Source of the DNA: Pseudorhizobium tarimense
Lineage (GTDB): Bacteria; Pseudomonadota; Alphaproteobacteria; Rhizobiales; Rhizobiaceae
DNA length: 64,000 bases
Assembly: GCF_022968135.1 (NCBI RefSeq)
Contig: NZ_JALJRA010000008.1
Coordinates: 177,586 to 241,585 of the forward strand
Reading direction: 5' to 3'
The stretch's first letter is position 1. Each line of letters begins with the position of its first letter. Shown one piece after another: positions 1-9,062 of the stretch. A model generated the notes under the pieces. That model was given only the letters and a program-made list of their open reading frames with translations, was not told the origin of the DNA and did not search any database. The position numbers and the translations under genes were made by a program.

Positions 1-602
1 AATACCGCGACCTTCTCGACAGCGTGTGGGCGCGGCGCGGCGAGGTTCCGGCAGCCATCGAGGAACTGGCGGCGGCGGCAAAACTTTCCGGCAACGTGCT
101 GCTCGCTCACGACGAGGCTTCTCCGGAGGAGCGGGAGGCGTTCCGCAAGCTCGGCGCTGTCACCTCCGAATTCCCGCTGACGCGCGAAACAGCCGAGGCT
201 GCCCGCGCCGCCGGGGAGGAGATTGTGCTCGGCGCTCCTAATGTCGTGCGCGGCGGCAGCCACAACGGCGCACTTGATGCAACGCAGGCCGTGCGCGACG
301 GCCTCTGCACCGTGTTGACCAGCGATTACCATTACCCCTCGCCGCTGCATGCCGCCTTCAAGCTGGCGGGCGCGGATCTTGCCCGACTTGGCAGCAGCTG
401 GCCGCTAGTTTCGGCCAATGCCGCAAAGGCGGCCGGACTTGCCGACCGCGGCGAACTGCAGCCGGGCAAGCGGGCGGACCTCATTCTCGTCGACGCAGCC
501 GATCCGTCCCATCCGCAGGTGATGGCCACGATGGTGGCTGGACGCATGAGCTATTCGGCCGGAATCCACGAACTTCCGATGCGGATCGGAGCCTCCGCAT
601 GA
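1..602 (+). CDS. phnM: PhnM, ribose 1-methylphosphonate 5-triphosphate diphosphatase (3' part)
   Basis: C-terminal half of an amidohydrolase-fold enzyme. The frame is open from base 3, so the true start lies outside the window. Family knowledge: PhnM removes pyrophosphate from alpha-D-ribose 1-methylphosphonate 5-triphosphate in the C-P lyase pathway of phosphonate use. Visible here are the stretch GAPNVVRGGSHNG, typical of PhnM, then TSDYHYPSPLHAAF, which carries the late metal-site Asp of amidohydrolases, and the closing ELQPGKRADLILVD block. The stop codon overlaps the start of the next gene by four bases (ATGA), so the two are translationally coupled. Other amidohydrolases are possible, but the GAPN-GGSHNG block and the phnF neighbour make PhnM likely. 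Confidence 0.85.
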   Translation, partial: YRDLLDSVWARRGEVPAAIEELAAAAKLSGNVLLAHDEASPEEREAFRKLGAVTSEFPLTRETAEAARAAGEEIVLGAPNVVRGGSHNGALDATQAVRDGLCTVLTSDYHYPSPLHAAFKLAGADLARLGSSWPLVSANAAKAAGLADRGELQPGKRADLILVDAADPSHPQVMATMVAGRMSYSAGIHELPMRIGASA

Positions 603-1384
603 AGACGAACACGCATCCGGCGCAGGCCGCAGAGAAAGGCGGCGACATTCTCGCCGGCTTCCAAGATGTCGTCTTCCGCCCGCGCAGCGATGTTGCGATC
701 TGGCAGCAGATCTACGACCACATTCTGGGCCTGATCGAAACCGGCTTCCTGGCGCCGGGTAGCCAGCTGCCGGGCGAAACTCATATGGCCGAAAAACTCG
801 GCGTCACCCGCATCACGTTGCGGCGTGCCTTGCAGCAGCTGCAACGCGAAGGGCATCTGACGGCGCGCAAGGGCGTCGGCATCTTCGTCCGCAGCCTACC
901 TTCAGTGTTTACCGTTCGCGACGACCGGCCCTTCCTGGAAAACTTCAACGCCCGCGGACGCGAGATCGTCACCCAGACCCTGGTGCTTTGCCGCGAGATA
1001 GCGACGACGACGATCGCCAAGAAGCTGGATCTTGCCGAAGGCGACGAGATCATCCGGCTGTGCCGCACCCGCATCGCGGACAGCCAGCCGCTCTACGTGA
1101 ACACCAAGATCTTCCCGGCGCGCCCCTTCCCCGACTTCGAGACGGCCTACCGGCAGCGCCAGTCGGTGACCGACGTCTTCAACGCGCACGGGATCGGCAA
1201 GTATCACCGGGCGGAGACCCGCGTCAGCGGTGGCTTCGCCTCTTCCGACGAGGCCGGACTCCTGAAGCTGACCCCCGGAACACCGGTCTTTCGCATCAAC
1301 GCGATCAACCACGACGCCGGCAAGCGGCCGATCGAATGGACGCTGGGCTGCTGGCCGCTGACCTCGGTCGAGTTTGTTTTCTAA
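599..1384 (+). CDS. phnF: PhnF-like GntR/HutC-family transcriptional regulator
   Basis: A 261-residue regulator. Residues about 30-100 form a GntR winged helix (QIYDHILGLIETGFLAPGSQ and LGVTRITLRRALQQL), and residues about 115-260 form a UTRA/HutC-type effector domain ending in IEWTLGCWPLTSVEFVF. Family knowledge: PhnF proteins regulate phosphonate or phosphate-starvation genes. It overlaps phnM by ATGA and is the last gene of that operon as far as the window shows. It probably controls the upstream phn genes. The ligand cannot be read from the sequence. Confidence 0.85.
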   Translation: MKTNTHPAQAAEKGGDILAGFQDVVFRPRSDVAIWQQIYDHILGLIETGFLAPGSQLPGETHMAEKLGVTRITLRRALQQLQREGHLTARKGVGIFVRSLPSVFTVRDDRPFLENFNARGREIVTQTLVLCREIATTTIAKKLDLAEGDEIIRLCRTRIADSQPLYVNTKIFPARPFPDFETAYRQRQSVTDVFNAHGIGKYHRAETRVSGGFASSDEAGLLKLTPGTPVFRINAINHDAGKRPIEWTLGCWPLTSVEFVF

Positions 1385-1432
1385 GGGAGAATTCGCGATT
1401 GGGGGTTAAGGCCGCAGGCAAAGGTTGCGGCA

Positions 1433-1804
1433 TCAACACGCTTGATCGTGGCTTAATTTGCCGTTTTGGTCCCAGTCGCCGGAGCTATCGGTCGACTGCA
1501 CCAGGCACTCCTTATACTCCGTCTGCGAGATGTTGCCGTCGCCGCTTTCGTCGATGGCGGAGGAGGCGGCCTCCAGCTTGGCCGAAGCTTCCTGCTGGGA
1601 AACGCTGCCGTCACCGTCACTGTGGACCTCGGACCAAATGTCCTCGCAGGAAACGGTGACCGTGTCGTCGGTCTGCTGAGTGGTGTTGCTCTGCTGCGCG
1701 TAGCTGGGATTGCCGTTCCGAGCAAGAGCACGAAGCCGGCAAGAGGGATGGTGCGGATTATCGGTTCTCCATGTTTGCCGGTTTGCCCTCCAATGGGAGC
1801 GCAA
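1433..1804 (-). CDS. EF-hand calcium-binding secreted protein with a broken N-terminus
   Basis: The intact 3' part encodes three EF-hand-like loops: HSDGDGSVSQQE (first position non-canonical), DESGDGNISQTE and DWDQNGKLSHDQ. In this frame the N-terminus (MRSHWRANRQTWRTDN...) is basic and does not look like a signal peptide. A hydrophobic leader, IPLAGFVLLLGTAIP, lies in the neighbouring frame directly upstream of the segment SYAQQSNTTQQ, which looks like a cleavage site. One extra C in the CCC run near 1706-1708 would join the two. A good GGAGG site and ATG upstream lie in a third frame. The gene is therefore probably frameshifted, or the sequence has an indel error. The product would be a small periplasmic Ca-binding protein of unknown role. 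Confidence 0.6.
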   Translation of the reverse strand: MRSHWRANRQTWRTDNPHHPSCRLRALARNGNPSYAQQSNTTQQTDDTVTVSCEDIWSEVHSDGDGSVSQQEASAKLEAASSAIDESGDGNISQTEYKECLVQSTDSSGDWDQNGKLSHDQAC

Positions 1805-1952
1805 CTGTCACAGTTTCACCGGCCGACGCTTTTTCTCGCACGACCAGAGGGGGATCGCCACCGCGCTGCCCGATTGCCAGCGCCTGCCATTTCCGCATAA
1901 CCTCGCAAATCAGCGCGGTGCACAAGAACACTGCGGATTGGGAGGTCTGACA

Positions 1953-2729
1953 ATGTCCAGAACCGTCGTCGTTACCGGCTCCACCAGCGGGATCGGTCTC
2001 GGGATTGCCAAAGCGTTTGCGGTCGAAGGCTGCCATGTCGTCATCAACGGTTTCGGCAAGTTGGACGAGGTCGAGGCGGCGCGGCGCGAGCTGGAGGTCT
2101 TGGGCGGCGGGCGTGTAATCTATCATGGCGCCGACATGACGAAGCCGGAGGAGATCGCCGAACTGATCGGCACGGCGAAGGAGACCCTCGGCTCGGTCGA
2201 CGTCCTCGTCAACAATGCCGGCATCCAGCATGTTGCCAAGATCGAGGAGTTCCCGCCGGAAAAGTGGGATCAGATCATCGCCATCAACCTGACGAGCTCC
2301 TTCCACACCATGCGGTACGCGATCCCGCTGATGAAGACGAAGAAAGCAGGCCGGATCATCAATGTCGCCTCGGCCCACGCGCTGACCGCCTCCCCCTTCA
2401 AGTCCGCCTACGTCGCCGCCAAGCATGGTATTTTAGGACTGACGAAAACAGCAGCCTTGGAACTTGCCGAATTCGGAATTACCGTCAACGCGATCTGCCC
2501 CGGCTATGTGCTGACGCCGCTGGTCGAGAAACAGATCCCAGATACGGCGCGCGAGCGCGGCATATCGGAAGAGCAGGTGAAGACGGACGTGATGCTGAGG
2601 CTGCAGGCGACGAAGGATTTCGTCTCGATCGAGGAAGTGGCGGCGACCGCCGTCTTCCTGGCAAGCGATGCGGCGCGGCAGATCACCGGCACCCATATTT
2701 CGGTCGATGGCGGCTGGACCGCCCAATAA
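1953..2729 (+). CDS. bdhA: D-3-hydroxybutyrate dehydrogenase
   Basis: A 258-residue short-chain dehydrogenase. It has the Rossmann motif TGSTSGIGLG at the N-terminus, NNAG at about residue 90, the catalytic Ser/Tyr/Lys in the SAHALTASPFKSAYVAAKHG region, and a C-terminal GTHISVDGGWTAQ. It oxidises D-3-hydroxybutyrate to acetoacetate with NAD in polyhydroxybutyrate turnover. The ATG at 1953 is chosen because GGAGG lies at 1941-1945 and the protein then begins directly with the beta strand MSRTVVVTG. The frame is open further upstream but without homology-like content. It is followed at 14 bases by xdhA. The same bdhA-xdhA2-xdhB2 order is established for S. meliloti. Confidence 0.93.
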   Translation: MSRTVVVTGSTSGIGLGIAKAFAVEGCHVVINGFGKLDEVEAARRELEVLGGGRVIYHGADMTKPEEIAELIGTAKETLGSVDVLVNNAGIQHVAKIEEFPPEKWDQIIAINLTSSFHTMRYAIPLMKTKKAGRIINVASAHALTASPFKSAYVAAKHGILGLTKTAALELAEFGITVNAICPGYVLTPLVEKQIPDTARERGISEEQVKTDVMLRLQATKDFVSIEEVAATAVFLASDAARQITGTHISVDGGWTAQ

Positions 2730-2743
2730 AGAGAACAACGGAA

Positions 2744-4216
2744 ATGACAGATGCAATCCGCTTCATCCTCAATGGCGAGGACGTGACGCTCGGCCAGTTC
2801 GGCCCGACGGAGACACTCCTCGACTACCTGCGGCTGAAGCGCAGGATGACCGGCACAAAGGAAGGCTGCGCCGAGGGCGATTGCGGCGCCTGCACCGTAC
2901 TGGTCGGACGACTGGTCGAAGGCTTCCTGCGCTATGAGACGGTGAATGCCTGCATCCGCTTCCTCGGCTCGCTCCATGGCACCCACGTGGTGACCGTGGA
3001 GCACCTCGCCGCCAAGGACGGAACGCTGCATCCGGTGCAGCAGGCGATGGTCGACCAGCACGGGTCGCAGTGCGGCTTCTGCACGCCGGGCTTCGTCATG
3101 TCACTCTACGGGCTTTGGCTCTCGAACGACGCGCCGTCTCGAGCCGAGATCGAGAGCGCACTACAGGGCAACCTCTGTCGCTGCACGGGCTACGAGCCGA
3201 TTGTCAAGGCCGCCGAACAGGTGGCGGCGGCGCGGCCGAGCTCCCTCTTCGACCCGCTGGAGCGCGACCGCACCGAGATCGCAGCCAGGCTCTGGGACAT
3301 TCGCGCCCATCCCGATACCATCGTCGTGGAGAAGGACGGCGCCCGCTCGATCATTCCGGCAAACCTGCAGGCCTTTGGCGATTTCATCGCTGAGGAGCCC
3401 AAGGCTACGCTCGTCGCGGGCTCCACCGATGTCGGACTTTGGGTGACAAAGCAGATGCGCCTGCTTGACCCCGTCGTCTTCATCAATCACCTGACGGAAC
3501 TGCAGACGATCGCGGCGGACGAAAAGGGCATCACCATCGGCGCCGGCGTGACCTATACCCAGGCCTTTGAGGTGATGGCCGCGGAGATCCCGCAGATCGC
3601 CCGGCTAATCGACCGCATCGGCGGTGGCCAAGTGCGTAATATGGGCACGATCGGCGGCAACATCGCCAACGGGTCGCCGATCGGCGACACGCCCCCGCCC
3701 CTCATCGCGCTCGGCGCTGAGCTGACCCTGCGCTCCCACAGCGGCAAGCGCACCATGCCGCTGGAGGACTACTTCCTCGCCTATGGCAGGCAGGACCGCA
3801 TGGCCGGCGAATTCGTTGAGAAGGTCTTCGTGCCCCGCCCGCGGGAGGACGCGTATTTTTCCGTCTACAAGATCTCCAAGCGGCGTGACGAGGACATCTC
3901 CGCGCTTTGCGGCGCCTTCAACATCGAGCTGGACATGGAAGGCCGCGTGGAACAGGCCCGCATCGCCTTCGGCGGGATGGCGGCGACGCCGAAGCGGGCG
4001 CGCCATGTGGAAGAGGCGCTGGCGGGCGCAGACTGGAATTGGGCGACCGTGTCGGCCGTCCGCGACCTGTTCGACCAGGACTACCAGCCGCTGACCGACT
4101 GGCGGGCGACGGCAGAGTACCGCTCGCTGACGGCCAAGAACCTGCTCACCCGCTTCTTCCTGCAAACCGCCGGTGCTCCGACCGAGCTGCACCGGTTCGA
4201 GATGGAGGAGGCTTGA
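2744..4216 (+). CDS. xdhA: Xanthine dehydrogenase small subunit (2x[2Fe-2S], FAD)
   Basis: A 490-residue subunit. Residues about 1-160 hold the plant-type ferredoxin motif CAEGDCGACTVL and the second cluster domain with CGFCTPGFVMSLYGL and CRCTGYEPI. Residues about 190-480 are the FAD-binding domain (ATLVAGSTDVGLW; GGGQVRNMGTIGGNIANGSP) and the CO-dehydrogenase flavoprotein C-terminal domain. It passes electrons from the molybdenum centre of XdhB to NAD during oxidation of hypoxanthine and xanthine to urate. The ATG at 2744 is chosen for the start MTDAIRFILNGE, typical of the family. The stop is two bases before the xdhB start. The accessory xdhC lies separately at 9983. Confidence 0.95.
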   Translation: MTDAIRFILNGEDVTLGQFGPTETLLDYLRLKRRMTGTKEGCAEGDCGACTVLVGRLVEGFLRYETVNACIRFLGSLHGTHVVTVEHLAAKDGTLHPVQQAMVDQHGSQCGFCTPGFVMSLYGLWLSNDAPSRAEIESALQGNLCRCTGYEPIVKAAEQVAAARPSSLFDPLERDRTEIAARLWDIRAHPDTIVVEKDGARSIIPANLQAFGDFIAEEPKATLVAGSTDVGLWVTKQMRLLDPVVFINHLTELQTIAADEKGITIGAGVTYTQAFEVMAAEIPQIARLIDRIGGGQVRNMGTIGGNIANGSPIGDTPPPLIALGAELTLRSHSGKRTMPLEDYFLAYGRQDRMAGEFVEKVFVPRPREDAYFSVYKISKRRDEDISALCGAFNIELDMEGRVEQARIAFGGMAATPKRARHVEEALAGADWNWATVSAVRDLFDQDYQPLTDWRATAEYRSLTAKNLLTRFFLQTAGAPTELHRFEMEEA

Positions 4217-4218
4217 CC

Positions 4219-6555
4219 ATGGACACTTCGGCCTTTGACCCGAAAAGCACCATCAACGGGCAGATGCATGCTCCGCTGCGGCATGATTCCGCCCACAAGC
4301 ATGTGACCGGCACGGCTGAATATATTGACGACGTGCGCGAGCCGGCAGACACGCTGCATGCGGCGCTTGGCATGGGGGACCGGGCGCATGCGGAGATCGT
4401 CTCCGTAGATCTGGAAGCCGTGAAGGCGGCACCGGGCGTCGTCTGGGTGATGACGGCCGACGACATTCCCGGCTTCAACGACGTCGGCTCGACCGGCCGC
4501 CACGACGAGCCGCTGCTGGCGGAAAAGGAGGTGCACTTCCACGGCCAGCCGATCTTCGCGGTGATTGCGGAGACGCGCGACCAGGCCCGCCGAGCAGCGC
4601 GCCTGGCGAAGATCACCTACCGCGACCTGCCGCACTGGGCCGACATCGAGGGCGCGCTTGCCAATGGCGAGCCGCTGGTGGTGCAGCCGATGACGCTGAC
4701 CCGCGGGGAACCGCATACTGAGTTCGACAAGGCGCCGCGCCGCCTGCAGGGCCGCATGGCGATCGGCGGCCAGGAGCATTTCTACCTCGAAGGCCAGATC
4801 GCCATGGCGATCCCCGGCGAGGACGACGATGTGACGGTCTGGTCGTCGACGCAGCATCCGAGCGAGGTGCAGCACATGGTGGCGCATGTGCTCGGCGTCG
4901 CCAACAACGCGGTCACCGTCAACATCCGCCGCATGGGCGGCGGGTTCGGCGGCAAGGAAACCCAGGGTAATCACTTCGCCTGCCTTGCGGCGGTCGCCGC
5001 CAAGAAGCTCGGCCGTGCAGTGAAGTTCCGCCCCGACCGCGACGAGGACATGGCGGTCACCGGCAAACGACACGACTTCCGCGTCGACTACGACGTCGCC
5101 TTCGACGACGAGGGCCGCATCCATGCGGTGGATGCCACCTATGCCGCCCGCTGCGGCTGGTGCGCCGACCTATCCGGCCCGGTGACCGATCGCGCCCTCT
5201 TTCATGCGGACTCAAGCTATTTCTATCCGCATGTGCACCTGACCTCGAAGCCGCTGAAGACGCATACCGTCTCCAATACCGCGTTTCGCGGCTTTGGCGG
5301 CCCGCAGGGCATGCTCGGCGCTGAGCGGGTGATCGAGGAGATCGCCTATGCGCTCGGCAAGGATCCGCTGGAGATCCGCAAGCTGAACTTCTACGGCCAG
5401 CCAGGCTCCGGACGCACCACCACGCCCTATCACCAGGAGGTGGAGGACAACGTGATCGCCCGCGTGGTGGAGCAACTGGAAAAGTCGTCCGACTACCAGG
5501 CGCGTCGCCGGGCCATCATCGAGTTCAACGAGAACAGTCCCGTCATCCGCAAGGGCATCGCGCTGACGCCGGTGAAGTTCGGCATCTCCTTCACCATGAC
5601 CGCCTACAACCAGGCGGGCGCACTTGTCCACATCTACCAGGACGGCTCGATCCACCTGAATCATGGCGGGACGGAGATGGGCCAGGGCCTTTACGTCAAG
5701 GTGGCGCAGGTGGTGGCCGACACTTTCAACGTCGACATCGAGCGGGTTAAGATCACCGCGACGACGACCGCCAAGGTGCCGAACACCTCGGCCACCGCCG
5801 CCTCCTCCGGCTCCGATTTGAACGGCATGGCGGCCTATGATGCTGCGCGGCAAATCAAGGAGCGGCTGATCGACTTTGCCATGCGCCAGTTCGAGGTGGC
5901 GCGCGAAGAGGTCGAGTTCCTGCCGAACCGGGTGCGGGTGGGCACCCAAGTAGTGCCGTTCGACACGCTGGTGCGCGCTGCATATTACGACCGCGTCCAT
6001 CTCTCCGCGGCCGGCTTCTACAAGACGCCGGACATTCACTGGGACCGCGAGGCGGGCCAAGGGCGGCCGTTCTACTACTACGCCTATGGCGCCGCCTGCT
6101 CGGAAGTTGTGATTGACACGCTGACAGGGGAATACATGGTGGAGCGGACCGACATCCTCCACGACGTCGGCAAGTCGCTCAATCCGGCCATCGACATCGG
6201 CCAGATCGAGGGCGGCTTCGTGCAGGGCATGGGCTGGCTGACGACCGAGGAGTTGTGGTGGGACGACAGGGGGCGGTTGAGGACCCACGCGCCGTCGACC
6301 TACAAGATCCCGCTTGCCTCCGACCGGCCGAAGGTTTTCAACGTTAAGCTGGCGGAGTGGTCGCAGAACGCCGAGCCGACGATCGGCCGTTCCAAGGCCG
6401 TCGGGGAGCCGCCCTTCATGCTGGCGATCTCGGTGCTGGAGGCGATCTCCATGGCGGTCGCGAGCGTCGCGGGTTACCAGGTCTGCCCGCGGCTTGATGC
6501 GCCGGCAACGCCGGAACGGGTGCTGATGGCGGTGGAGCGGCTGAAGGCGCTTTGA
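4219..6555 (+). CDS. xdhB: Xanthine dehydrogenase molybdopterin-binding subunit
   Basis: A 778-residue large subunit of the XDH family. Visible family motifs include GGGFGGKE (about residue 240), FRGFGGPQGM (about 355), GGTEMGQG in the cofactor-binding part, and a late GEPPFMLAISVLEA block carrying the catalytic Glu region. It binds the Mo-bis-oxo/sulfido molybdopterin and hydroxylates purines. It starts at the ATG two bases after the xdhA stop with GGAGG just upstream. Its TGA overlaps the ATG of the following GNAT gene (TGATG). No truncation is seen. Confidence 0.95.
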   Translation: MDTSAFDPKSTINGQMHAPLRHDSAHKHVTGTAEYIDDVREPADTLHAALGMGDRAHAEIVSVDLEAVKAAPGVVWVMTADDIPGFNDVGSTGRHDEPLLAEKEVHFHGQPIFAVIAETRDQARRAARLAKITYRDLPHWADIEGALANGEPLVVQPMTLTRGEPHTEFDKAPRRLQGRMAIGGQEHFYLEGQIAMAIPGEDDDVTVWSSTQHPSEVQHMVAHVLGVANNAVTVNIRRMGGGFGGKETQGNHFACLAAVAAKKLGRAVKFRPDRDEDMAVTGKRHDFRVDYDVAFDDEGRIHAVDATYAARCGWCADLSGPVTDRALFHADSSYFYPHVHLTSKPLKTHTVSNTAFRGFGGPQGMLGAERVIEEIAYALGKDPLEIRKLNFYGQPGSGRTTTPYHQEVEDNVIARVVEQLEKSSDYQARRRAIIEFNENSPVIRKGIALTPVKFGISFTMTAYNQAGALVHIYQDGSIHLNHGGTEMGQGLYVKVAQVVADTFNVDIERVKITATTTAKVPNTSATAASSGSDLNGMAAYDAARQIKERLIDFAMRQFEVAREEVEFLPNRVRVGTQVVPFDTLVRAAYYDRVHLSAAGFYKTPDIHWDREAGQGRPFYYYAYGAACSEVVIDTLTGEYMVERTDILHDVGKSLNPAIDIGQIEGGFVQGMGWLTTEELWWDDRGRLRTHAPSTYKIPLASDRPKVFNVKLAEWSQNAEPTIGRSKAVGEPPFMLAISVLEAISMAVASVAGYQVCPRLDAPATPERVLMAVERLKAL

Positions 6556-7070
6556 TGGCTGACGGCCCGCGAATACGGCCGGAGCGACCGGGCGACGAGG
6601 ACGCCATTCACGACCTCACGGCACGGGCGTTCGAGACGATGCCATTCAGCAGCGGCACGGAGCCCGCCATCATCCGTGCACTGCGGACCTCAGGCGATCT
6701 TGTTCTGTCGCTGGTCGCCGAGCAGGACGGGGCTATCGTCGGCCACGTCGCCTTCTCGTCGATCACAATCGACGACACCTGGGACCATTGGTTCGGTTTA
6801 GGCCCCATCTCGGTCCTTCCCGAGCTTCAGCGGCAGGGGATCGGCAAGCGCATGATTCAAGAGGGGCTCGAGCGGCTGAAGCAGAGAGGTGCCAAGGGAT
6901 GCGCTTTGGTTGGCGCACCGGAAGTTTATCGCAGCTCGAGCTTCACCAGCGACGGTTCGCTGCGTTACGCGGGAGTCGACCCGAAATACGTCCAATGGGT
7001 CGTCTTTCACGGCGACGCTCCTGAGGGCGAACTCACCTTCGCACCTGCATTCGACGTCAAAGCCGAGTGA
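6555..7070 (+). CDS. GNAT-family N-acetyltransferase (YhbS-like)
   Basis: A 171-residue acetyltransferase starting at the ATG inside the TGATG overlap with xdhB; a TTG one codon earlier is also possible. The acetyl-CoA site is visible in LGPISVLPELQRQGIGKRMI, with the Q/RxxGxG/A pattern at about residues 85-105. The C-terminal VVFHGDAPEGELTFAPAFD resembles YhbS-like proteins. The substrate cannot be predicted. Tight coupling shows co-expression with bdhA-xdhAB, so it is the fourth gene of that mixed operon. Confidence 0.85.
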   Translation: MADGPRIRPERPGDEDAIHDLTARAFETMPFSSGTEPAIIRALRTSGDLVLSLVAEQDGAIVGHVAFSSITIDDTWDHWFGLGPISVLPELQRQGIGKRMIQEGLERLKQRGAKGCALVGAPEVYRSSSFTSDGSLRYAGVDPKYVQWVVFHGDAPEGELTFAPAFDVKAE

Positions 7071-7079
7071 GCAAATCCG

Positions 7080-8282
7080 CTACTGCGCCGCCTGCTCCTG
7101 CTGGGCAGCGGAGGCCGGCATGCGGAAGGTGAAGCGGGTCTCGCGCTCATCGGAGTTGACTTCGAGTCGTCCGCCATGCGCTTCGGCGATCTGTGACGCG
7201 ATGTAGAGCCCGAGGCCAAGTCCCCGCAGGCTGGAACCCTTTTCGCCGCGCTTGAACGGCTGGAAGAGTTTCTCCAGCGCCTCCTGCGGGATCGGGTCCC
7301 CCGCATTGGCGACGGACAGGTGCAGCTCACCCTCGGCAATCGTCGCGTTGACCCGGATCGGGTGGTCGGCCGATCCGTGGGTAATCGCATTGCCGAGGAG
7401 GTTGGAGAACATCTGCGCGATCCGCTGATGATCCACCGGGACGACATCCGACAGGCGATGATCGAACTCAATGCTCCGCTCCGGATGGCCCGAGCGGATT
7501 TCAGACACGACCTGCTCCAACGTCGGACCGAGCGGATTGTCGTGATCCCGTTGCAGCGCAATGCCGCCGCCGAGCCGCCCGCGGGCAAAATCCATGACGT
7601 TGTCGATCATGCCGGACATGCGAAGCAGGCTGCTGCGCATGATGTTTAGCACCCGCGTCGACTTCTCCGTCTGCGGTTCGCGCTGAAGAATGCTGATCCC
7701 GCCGGTCAGCGAGGCGACGGGATTGCGAAGGTCATGGCCGAGCACCGCGATGAACTGTTCTCGCAATTCCGAGGCCGCCTTTTCGCCGATCAGGCTGGCG
7801 CGCGCCGAACTGAGCTTCTCTGCGGCGTCGAACTGGAAGCCGACGAGTTGGGCAAACAACTTGAAAGTCGCCAGTGTCTGGGGATCGCTGAGCTTGGCAG
7901 GCTTTGCATCGATAGCGCACAAGGTTCCGAAGAAGCGCCCGTCCGGCAGAGTGATGGGAACGGAGATGTAGCTCTGCAATCGATAGAGGTGCGGCGTGTG
8001 GTGGTTGCAGTAGAACGGATCCTCCGCAAAATTGTCGATGACGATCACGTCGCGAAACTGGCGGACTTCGTGGCAGAGCGTCGTCTCGACATCAAGCTCG
8101 CCCCCGGCGGGCAATCCGAAGCCGATGTTGTCGAGGACCTGACAGGCGATCCAGCGATCTTCGGTGACACGTGCCACGGCTGCGAAGCCCATGCCCGTGG
8201 AGCGGCACATCACTTCGAGGATGCCCGGGATCGCTGCGATCCCCTGCATCACCTCTACGTCCTGCTGAATATCGTTCGCCAT
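7080..8282 (-). CDS. Soluble GAF-domain sensor histidine kinase
   Basis: About 400 residues. An N-terminal GAF domain (about 15-165, with SYISVPITLPDGRFFGTLCAID) is followed by a HisKA region with the phospho-accepting His in VLGHDLRNPVASL (about residue 195) and a HATPase domain with NLLGNAITHG and GLGLGLYIASQIAEAHGG. No transmembrane segment is seen, so it senses a cytoplasmic signal. The ATG at 8282 (MANDIQQDVEV) is preferred; a GTG at 8318 would add 12 residues. No response regulator gene is adjacent, so it is an orphan kinase. It is convergent with the GNAT gene, ten bases apart. Confidence 0.85.
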   Translation of the reverse strand: MANDIQQDVEVMQGIAAIPGILEVMCRSTGMGFAAVARVTEDRWIACQVLDNIGFGLPAGGELDVETTLCHEVRQFRDVIVIDNFAEDPFYCNHHTPHLYRLQSYISVPITLPDGRFFGTLCAIDAKPAKLSDPQTLATFKLFAQLVGFQFDAAEKLSSARASLIGEKAASELREQFIAVLGHDLRNPVASLTGGISILQREPQTEKSTRVLNIMRSSLLRMSGMIDNVMDFARGRLGGGIALQRDHDNPLGPTLEQVVSEIRSGHPERSIEFDHRLSDVVPVDHQRIAQMFSNLLGNAITHGSADHPIRVNATIAEGELHLSVANAGDPIPQEALEKLFQPFKRGEKGSSLRGLGLGLYIASQIAEAHGGRLEVNSDERETRFTFRMPASAAQQEQAAQ

Positions 8283-8384
8283 CGACCGAGAAGAAAACGC
8301 TAAACCCGAAGCCGCCACCCGAGGCGCCTTCCCCTTCCGAAGACTATAGAGCAGTCGATCTAGATTCCAAGACGGCGACGAGCC

Positions 8385-9038
8385 TCATCGGAGCGCTGTC
8401 CGCAACACATAGACCAGAGCGCCGAAGATCATGAGCGGCAGGACGAGGAGCTTGACGAGATAAGCAACCGCTATCGCGATGGAAGCAGAGAAGAGGTCGG
8501 CGGAGATCGCCACGCCATCGGTGATGATGCGGGCATTCTCGCTGACGCCGCTGGTGACGGACTGCGCGAGGCCCGAGGCGGCGCCCAAGGTGCCGCTGAT
8601 GGCCGAGCGCGAGGCATCGACGGCGGAGCCGAGGCGGTCGAGGATGCCGTCCTCTTCGGTGACGGGCGGGGTGGCGGCGAGCGGTTTGGCATCTTTGAGA
8701 ACCTCCACCTGCTGCTCGACCGCCGCAGGCTCGTATTCTGCATCCATGCGGCGAAACACCTGCGTCGCTCCCTGCCAGGCCTCCTCGGTGATGGCGTTGC
8801 CGGCATAGAAGGCAAGCGAATAGGAAGCCGGCAGAAGAATGGCGCCGAGCGCCCCGATCACCACCACCGAACGCGACAGCCTTTCCAGCGCCGGCGGAAC
8901 GGAGCGCGTTGATAGAAGCAGGAGCGCCGAGAGAGCGGCGACCACGGCAAGCACGGTCGAGGCCGTCTTCGCCACCGGCACCAGGACCAGCGACAGGATG
9001 CCGGACGCCACGGCCAGGTAGAAGAGCAGATCCGCCAT
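8385..9038 (-). CDS. Membrane protein of unknown function
   Basis: 217 residues with hydrophobic segments at about 3-25, 27-45 and 58-80, a polar Ala/Ser-rich middle (about 85-175), and one or two C-terminal hydrophobic helices (about 175-215). I recognise no family. It lies 24 bases downstream of the small membrane gene at 9063-9305 and is surely co-transcribed with it. The polar centre with evenly spaced Ala, Ser and Val (SRSAISGTLGAASGLAQSV) may be an amphipathic helix in the periplasm or cytoplasm. Confidence 0.6.
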   Translation of the reverse strand: MADLLFYLAVASGILSLVLVPVAKTASTVLAVVAALSALLLLSTRSVPPALERLSRSVVVIGALGAILLPASYSLAFYAGNAITEEAWQGATQVFRRMDAEYEPAAVEQQVEVLKDAKPLAATPPVTEEDGILDRLGSAVDASRSAISGTLGAASGLAQSVTSGVSENARIITDGVAISADLFSASIAIAVAYLVKLLVLPLMIFGALVYVLRTALR

Positions 9039-9062
9039 CCGGTCGATCGTGTTGGTGACCGG

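Noticed and set aside
1710..1952. N-terminal extension of bdhA
   Set aside because: The extension is open by chance. GGAGG and the family start at 1953 are clear.
3907..4218. Long upstream extension of xdhB
   Set aside because: It lies in the end of xdhA in another frame. The xdhB start at 4219 is two bases after the xdhA stop.
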